A stretch of DNA of 64,000 nt from Anoplopoma fimbria. Its lineage: Eukaryota; Chordata; Actinopteri; Perciformes; Anoplopomatidae. This document shows positions 54,931 through 64,000 of this stretch, piece after piece (the first letter of the stretch is position 1; each line of letters begins with the position of its first letter). Under the pieces are notes generated by a model. That model was not told the DNA's origin. It was given only the letters and a program-made list of their open reading frames with translations, and did not search any database. Both the position numbers and the translations under genes were made by a program. The stretch spans positions 13,024,810-13,088,809 of the forward strand of contig NC_072471.1 of the NCBI RefSeq assembly GCF_027596085.1. Direction: 5' to 3'.

Positions 54931-55190
54931 AACACCCAACTTCCTCCACATCTGCAGATCTGAACCAACAGCAAAAGAAATGTCAAAAACGAGCGGATTC
55001 AATGCAGACATTGGCCGCAAACTCCAAAGGGATCGCTGCGTTTTCTCCTGAGTTATGGCGCAATGCGGCCCCCTGTAATTTACCTTCAGCCGGAGTGCTA
55101 GGGCCGCTCGCCCGGCATTCCTCCGCCTGCCCACCGCAACACATGAAAGCCTCGGCCACAGCTGTTCTAGATGGGGGTAAATGAGTCCCA

Positions 55191-58654
<3,464 letters not shown>

Positions 58655-58787
58655 AATTTACATCTCTTCATTTATATGTTTTGATCGTGAGTGCTATGTG
58701 TGTGAGCTTGAATATGGGTACCTTATTTTGTAGCCATTAATGCAATTGTCTCTGTTTGCATCTCTTTCTCTGGTGCTTTCCCTCCCT

Positions 58788-58788
58788 G

Positions 58789-58830
<42 letters not shown>
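58788..58830 (+). repeat. (TG)n microsatellite, ~21 units, one CG interruption
   Basis: A TG run with one early GCG interruption. The pyrimidine-rich stretch 59020-59240 follows after 200 bp. Confidence 0.95.
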
Positions 58831-58835
<5 letters not shown>

Positions 58836-59794
58836 ATATGAATGTGCGTGTGTGTGTTGTCAGGGTGGTCTGCCGGCTGGGTGAGGGCACTGAGTTTGTA
58901 TGAGCCTGGTGTGAACCGGTTAGCCGCCCCCCTGCAGACACACTAAGACTGATTGGTCGCCAGGGAGCGATGGGAGCGAGCTCAGTTCTCACCATTTAAT
59001 GCGGAGATACAAACACCAGGGAGTCTGTTCCTGTCTTTTTCTTTGTCTTCCTCACTAGTTCGTCCACTTCTTTCACTTCCTGGCTGCCATCGTCTTTTCT
59101 TTTTCAAATTTTTCCTCATCCAACCCTCTCATCCTTGGCTTCCTCTGCTTATCTGTCCTCTTTGTACAACTTTCTTATCTCTTTTGCCCTCTCTTTTCAA
59201 CTGTTTAATTCGTTTGCGTCTTTCTTTTTTCTTTCCAGTCAAAGTAATTTTAAGTATAACCTAAATATGATCAAATGACAGAGATGGAGATAAACGCAGC
59301 TGTTGTTATTTGAACTTTGGTGTCGACTGGATAAAGAGCAACAATAATGGTGGATTCAACCAAAGTCTGTGGCTCTGTGTGTCTGCGTGTGTGAACAGTG
59401 CAGTCAGTGAGCCTTAATGAGATTCGAGGGGTGTGATTGAACGTTTAGCTCTGGTTGCTTGACATTCGCAGCTCTCAACTACAGCATCAGTAGTAATGAG
59501 GGGGGGGCAAACACAGTGGTCCTTTTGATCTGCCTCCTGCAAGTGTTTACTCAAGGAGAATGAATCCTAAGTTCCACTGAGTACGATAGTAGCACCAATG
59601 ACAAAACATAATGGTCACAATTTATTTAGATAGTCCAATGCTGACACTGAATTAGTTATAAAGTGAGAAGGTTTGTCAAAATGTCTTCATTAAGAGCCAC
59701 TTTGAAATAATTTGACTGTAATGTTTTAATGGATAATTGCTTCCTGTTCATAAAATTGGCAGTTCTTTATATCAGTTGCATACAAGGCTATGCT

Positions 59795-59925
59795 CTTTTG
59801 ACGTGGGGTTCCTCAAGGTTCAATTTTTTGCTGCATGTAACTTTCTCTTAGGGGGACAGTATCTGCCAGATTGACTTTAACGCTACTTTGCCGGTGACAC
59901 ACTGCTTTATGTGTTTGGAGCCTAG
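59795..59925 (+). pseudogene. Fossil LINE reverse-transcriptase fragment
   Basis: GGGGTTCCTCAAGGTTCAAT encodes GVPQGS-F, a conserved motif of the non-LTR reverse transcriptase. About 65 bases later, CGCTACTTTGCCGGTGACAC continues with ACTGCTTTATGT and reads RYFAGDTLLY, a decayed form of the YADDT catalytic motif (first Asp changed to Gly). The spacing is shortened and the frame is broken, so this is a dead remnant. Confidence 0.55.
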
Positions 59926-60182
59926 AAATATTCCAAGTTGTTTATAATTATTCACATACATGTTTTACTACAAAACACTTTGAAGCTTAGGTTTATAAAA
60001 TCGCTGAACAAATAAGGTTATATATCCTTATACGACCTTACCGAATTTAATGGTTTGACTTGACTCAACTTGACTAACTTTTGGTGCCAGGTCCTTTTCT
60101 CTATTTCTTTTGTACTGCAGATAGTGGTGGATAGTTGTACTGGCTGAAAACGTCTGAACTTCGTCAATTATATGGCGTAAAT

Positions 60183-60330
60183 CAGGGGTTCTCAACGATT
60201 TGTAACTTAAGGCCCACTTCTGATTGATAAAAAACTACCAAGAACAATCTTCCCAAATAACTGAGAAGAAATGACAAAAAAGGAGAAAAATGTAAAACTG
60301 TGGGCCCCAGCCCAGTGGTTGAGAATAGCT
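60183..60330. mobile_element. Small MITE with inverted ends
   Basis: The left end GGGGTTCTCAACG is mirrored by the right end AGTGGTTGAGAATAGCT. The interior has AAGGCCCACTTCTGATTGAT and TGTGGGCCCCAGCCCAG. This is a typical short non-autonomous DNA element of fish. Confidence 0.6.
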
Positions 60331-60394
60331 ATCATAGTGTACATGGAGTCCTGCCTAGTTTTGAGAGCTACCATTTTCAAAAAATCCAAGTTGA

Positions 60395-60530
60395 GTGAAT
60401 GAAAAAGCTCAGCTCAGTTGGAACCTTGAAAGGTGGTACCTAAAAAAGTACTAGGTGCCATGAGCAACCAAAGAAACTTGAAAAAAGAGTTGAGTAGTTG
60501 AGTAGAGCCGTGCCGTAACACACAGTGGAA
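60395..60530. repeat. Short MITE-like repeat
   Basis: GCTCAGCTCAGTTGGAACCT, GGTACCTAAAAAAGTACTAG and TAGAGCCGTGCCGTAACACA with CAGTGGAAATGC follow the layout of another frequent fish element. It sits 65 bp after the previous MITE. Confidence 0.5.
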
Positions 60531-62838
60531 ATGCGGAATATGTAATACAATCGACTCACCCCTACCCCTCACTACTAACTTTTACTGTGTGCATGTAAAA
60601 ACATGTAAAGGTCATGCACAGATATTTAAAAGGGGAGTTTCTCTGTCAAAAAAAGGTTGCTGTTGATATAATGGATTATATGAAAATGGACAGAGTAGAC
60701 ACAAATGTGCACACGCGTGCATGTCTACATTGTGAGCAAGCGTTATACTATGTGCAGTATATACTGTAAGCATGTAGACAAATGGTCATATACCACATTC
60801 TTCAAGTGCCCACACGTATCCACACACACCTCCACCATTCCTGAATACTGTAAGGGATAGTGACAAAGCCCTCCTTCCTGCATTCGCTCCTCCGTCCATT
60901 GATCGGTGTCTGGAGCTCACTATAAATCTGCTGTGGCTGACGAGAAAGAAGATTGTGTGGTGGACACCCCTGCACAAATACAACCAAGTAAGCCCAAATC
61001 AATGGCTCCAATACCACACCTGTATGCTCAAGCAGACAACAGTAGAGAAAATGTTGCGCGTATTTTTCAGTAGAACTTGTAAATGTCTGCATGTATCAAT
61101 GTTCTGTTGAAAACATGAGGTTTGTGGGGATAGCCTATTTATGTTTCATGTAAGTATGCATATTGTGCAACTATTTGCATACAGTAGTCTACAGTTTGTA
61201 TGTTGTAGTATTTCTGCATAACTTGTGTGTGCGTTTGCCCGTTTGTGCCTGTGTGCATGTAGTACAGAATGTGAGAACATGTGTGTGCTGCCTCAATGTG
61301 GATGTATATATGAATGTAAATGTATGTGTGTATGTACGCATGTGTGTGTGGATGAGGCAGTCCCGCTTTTATTGCCCACACCAGTTATTAGCACATGCTG
61401 CTAAAGTGTGTTTGCTGGTTTATTGGCTCATACTTTGCACACACACACACACACATACACACACACCGTAGTAACTCCACCCTTTCATCCTGAGACATAC
61501 TTCACATACTCACACACACAGATTAAGAGGAGGAGAGGCTGAGAAAGTGACATACAGAACATATTGTCCTTCAGCATGCTCTGCGGTTGTAGTCCCACTC
61601 TTGGGTGTGTGCTCACACACATATCTTGCACATTGACACCTCCCTGCAATTAGGTTCTTCTCTGGTGTTAGTTTAAGCTACTGAAAACTAGTGTAATCCC
61701 CGTTTCTTAACTGTTCTTAACCTCCCGCACAGATCCCCCCATACATGTGCTGTTAGCTTTGCATTTGTGTGCTGGCATTAACATCTGAAGAGAAACAGTG
61801 AACATGCAGTATAGATGGGCTTTGTCGAGGGACAGCCATGCCTCGGATTATGTTATTCAGTATGTGTAACACAGTACCATGCAAATACTGTAAATTCTTT
61901 GAGAATGAAATTGTAATTAGATCCCGTTTCTTACGCTTTAACTGTGAAAGAAACATTTTTCTAGGATGAGCTGACAACTGACTCATCTCGTTTTCTGAAA
62001 ATCGTCACCTTCTGTGGATATTCAAGTGAACATGGAAAATATTATATATATATATTTTACTATAGCTCTTTTATGTTTCTATGTGTATGTATTCTTTGCC
62101 TTTCATGGCACACCTCGCTTCTATGTCTTTTATATGCGTTCTACGCTTTTGATGCCTTCTGCATGCATTGCATATTTCGATTCCAACATTCTCTATGCAG
62201 CGTAACTCTTTGCCATTTACACACACATACTGTGTATCTACAGGGATGTCTTATGAAAGGTTTCCATGTGGGATGTCTCTGATGTGCATGGCTGGGGGGA
62301 GGAAACCTGTGTAGTCAGCGAGGAAGGAGAGAGGTGGTGCGTTAAGGCGAGGCTAATTTGTTTGTGATTGGCATTGATTAAAGTCGGCCCCAGGAGAGCT
62401 GAGAACACACAGGGACTCATGATATAACTACAGTGTGTGTGTGTTACAAAATCTACCTCACTGTCTCTGTTGTTTCCCCCAAGAAAATTCATGTAACGCT
62501 GATGATTACTGTTTATGTTTTTTAGCTTGCAATCAAAGTCTTAGAAATATTGTTACCTCATCTGTTGTCTGCAGCAGTTTAAAAACACACCAATAACGAA
62601 ACATGACTAGGTACAAAACTAGTAAATGGCTTGGCGATGTGCTTAAAAGTAGTTACAGATATAGTCAGTGGTGTCTATCAACTGAATTCTTGTATATTAA
62701 ATGTTCATCTGCAATATGCTGTAGTATTTTCAGTAATGTTTGTTCTTAAAGTGTACTGAAGGAGCATATGACAATGACATGGTTAAGCTAGGTTGGGGTC
62801 AAAAAACTGACTTTGCTGCGGTGCCGCCAAAAAAATGG
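60531..62838. other. Intergenic stretch, nothing recognised
   Basis: It contains many short TG/TA/CA imperfect runs (61200-61350, 61439-61466) and AT-rich sequence. No exon is seen. Confidence 0.4.
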
Positions 62839-62879
62839 AGCAGAACAGCAGAGCACTGTGTACACTCTGCTGTTCTGCT
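62839..62879 (+). other. Perfect 15-bp hairpin with 11-nt loop
   Basis: AGCAGAACAGCAGAG at 62839-62853 is exactly inverted by CTCTGCTGTTCTGCT at 62865-62879. Two G-T wobbles and one more pair could extend the stem to 18. There is no T run immediately after it and no longer stem that would suggest a full microRNA precursor. Its function is unknown. Confidence 0.7.
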
Positions 62880-64000
62880 TTAGTTCAATTATAGGTTAGG
62901 CTTTATATTAAGACAGAGGGGAACACCGAGAAAATGTTTTATGCATGCATGAAATCCTCTGAAATAATGCATTCAGCATGCACATGTTTCACTTGGTGCA
63001 GTCATTTTAACTATTGACAGTCTTTTCCCACCCATAAGGTTGAAACTAAACTGAACACAAAACAGTTAAAGTGGTAACTTTAATTACTACCACATTTCTT
63101 GAAGAGTGTGGGGCTGATGCTTAACTCCCTCTATGAGGTGACAGAAAGTAGGTGCTCAACAAAGTGTCTCTTGTGTATTTGCTGCGAACATAATCCCACA
63201 CTCTAACCCAACCGTTTAACCCATAATCTGAGGCTCTCCACTGACAATATGAACAATATTTTCACAAGGCTGGGAAGTCTTGATGGCAGCGTGAACAAAT
63301 CTCTGATTCAGTGGTGGGCGGAAAATCTTTCAAGAATGGACAATAGAACAATTGAATCAATGGGTGTAAGTGTATAGAGTCTGTGACTACACACATTTGC
63401 AATAATGATAAAGAAGGTCCTCAAGAAGATCTCAGATTTCAGCAAAAACATTTACATTTCCAATAATGCGATTTTGGCATCATACCATCATACGTTTTTT
63501 GCCTCCTGATCAAACATTGAAGAAGGGGTAGGTAGAGACCGTCATTCTTCCATATATCAACACAGCTCTGCATAATGCTGTATGTAAAGTAAATATTACA
63601 TCATCAACATCATCCTGATAAAGGTTTCCTACTTCCTGTGTAACAAAGGTCAAAAATCTTCGATCTGCATTTGTTCCTCACCAAATGGTCAGCATCCATT
63701 TAAAGAGGTCAGAAGCAGGGGTGATGCTTATACACATCTGTAGCTGATTAATGTTGAATCACTGATGCTGCAGGCGCTGAACCACAACTCTCTCTCTTTT
63801 TCAGGGTTAAAAACAGTGCATGTATGACCTGTCCTGTTTTCTTTTTCCCAGTTTTTGGCAACTGACTGTATTTTTGCATAAACCCGCATTTCATCTTTTC
63901 TAATGTTTTTCAATTGTTTAGCTACATTGTTGTATTTTATTTTACATAGTGAATGGAAAGGAATAGTTCTCCTCTCCCAAATAGTACCGGCAATGTGTGT
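62880..64000. other. AT-rich end of window, nothing recognised
   Basis: No repeat family, exon or RNA gene could be identified. Confidence 0.4.

Overview
The window is vertebrate nuclear DNA, most likely from a ray-finned (teleost) fish. Signs of this are one compact 18-exon immune-receptor gene with small introns, many interspersed repeats of kinds familiar from teleost genomes (LINE 3' ends, a tRNA-type SINE, foldback MITE-like elements, a hAT remnant), and an extreme load of long (CA)n/(TG)n microsatellites. There is no bacterial, plasmid or phage character. Family matches were made by eye, without a search.

Layout. 1-1927 is the upstream flank and 5' UTR of the gene. 1928-11840 holds the only protein-coding gene I can support: an interleukin-17 receptor E-type receptor on the + strand. 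Its 18 coding exons all have GT/AG borders and join in consistent phase to a 544-codon product with a signal peptide, a cysteine-rich IL-17RE-like ectodomain, one transmembrane helix and a tail of about 59 residues. There is no SEFIR signalling domain, so the best name is il17rel (IL-17 receptor E-like). A polyadenylation signal follows at 12149. Several introns carry old repeats, including an antisense LINE 3' end in intron 2 and a foldback element in intron 11.

12155-64000 is non-coding as far as I can see. 12-20 kb holds a GAAA tract, a decayed hAT transposase C-terminus, a minisatellite with a 180-bp higher-order period, and a CTCF-like motif. From 20.2 kb to the end there are about 24 tracts of (CA)n/(TG)n, roughly 40-180 bp each and about 2.3 kb in total, whereas none occurs in the first 20 kb. 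Between these tracts lie degenerate transposon copies, pyrimidine-rich runs, and blocks of complex, repeat-free sequence that resemble conserved non-coding elements.

No second gene, RNA gene, CRISPR array or operon-like system could be supported. Most long open frames after 20 kb are microsatellite read-through (Cys-Val or Thr-His repeats). I found no clearly new biological system. The most interesting items are the SEFIR-less receptor, the nested minisatellite, the abrupt microsatellite boundary near 20 kb, and a perfect 15-bp hairpin at 62839-62879.
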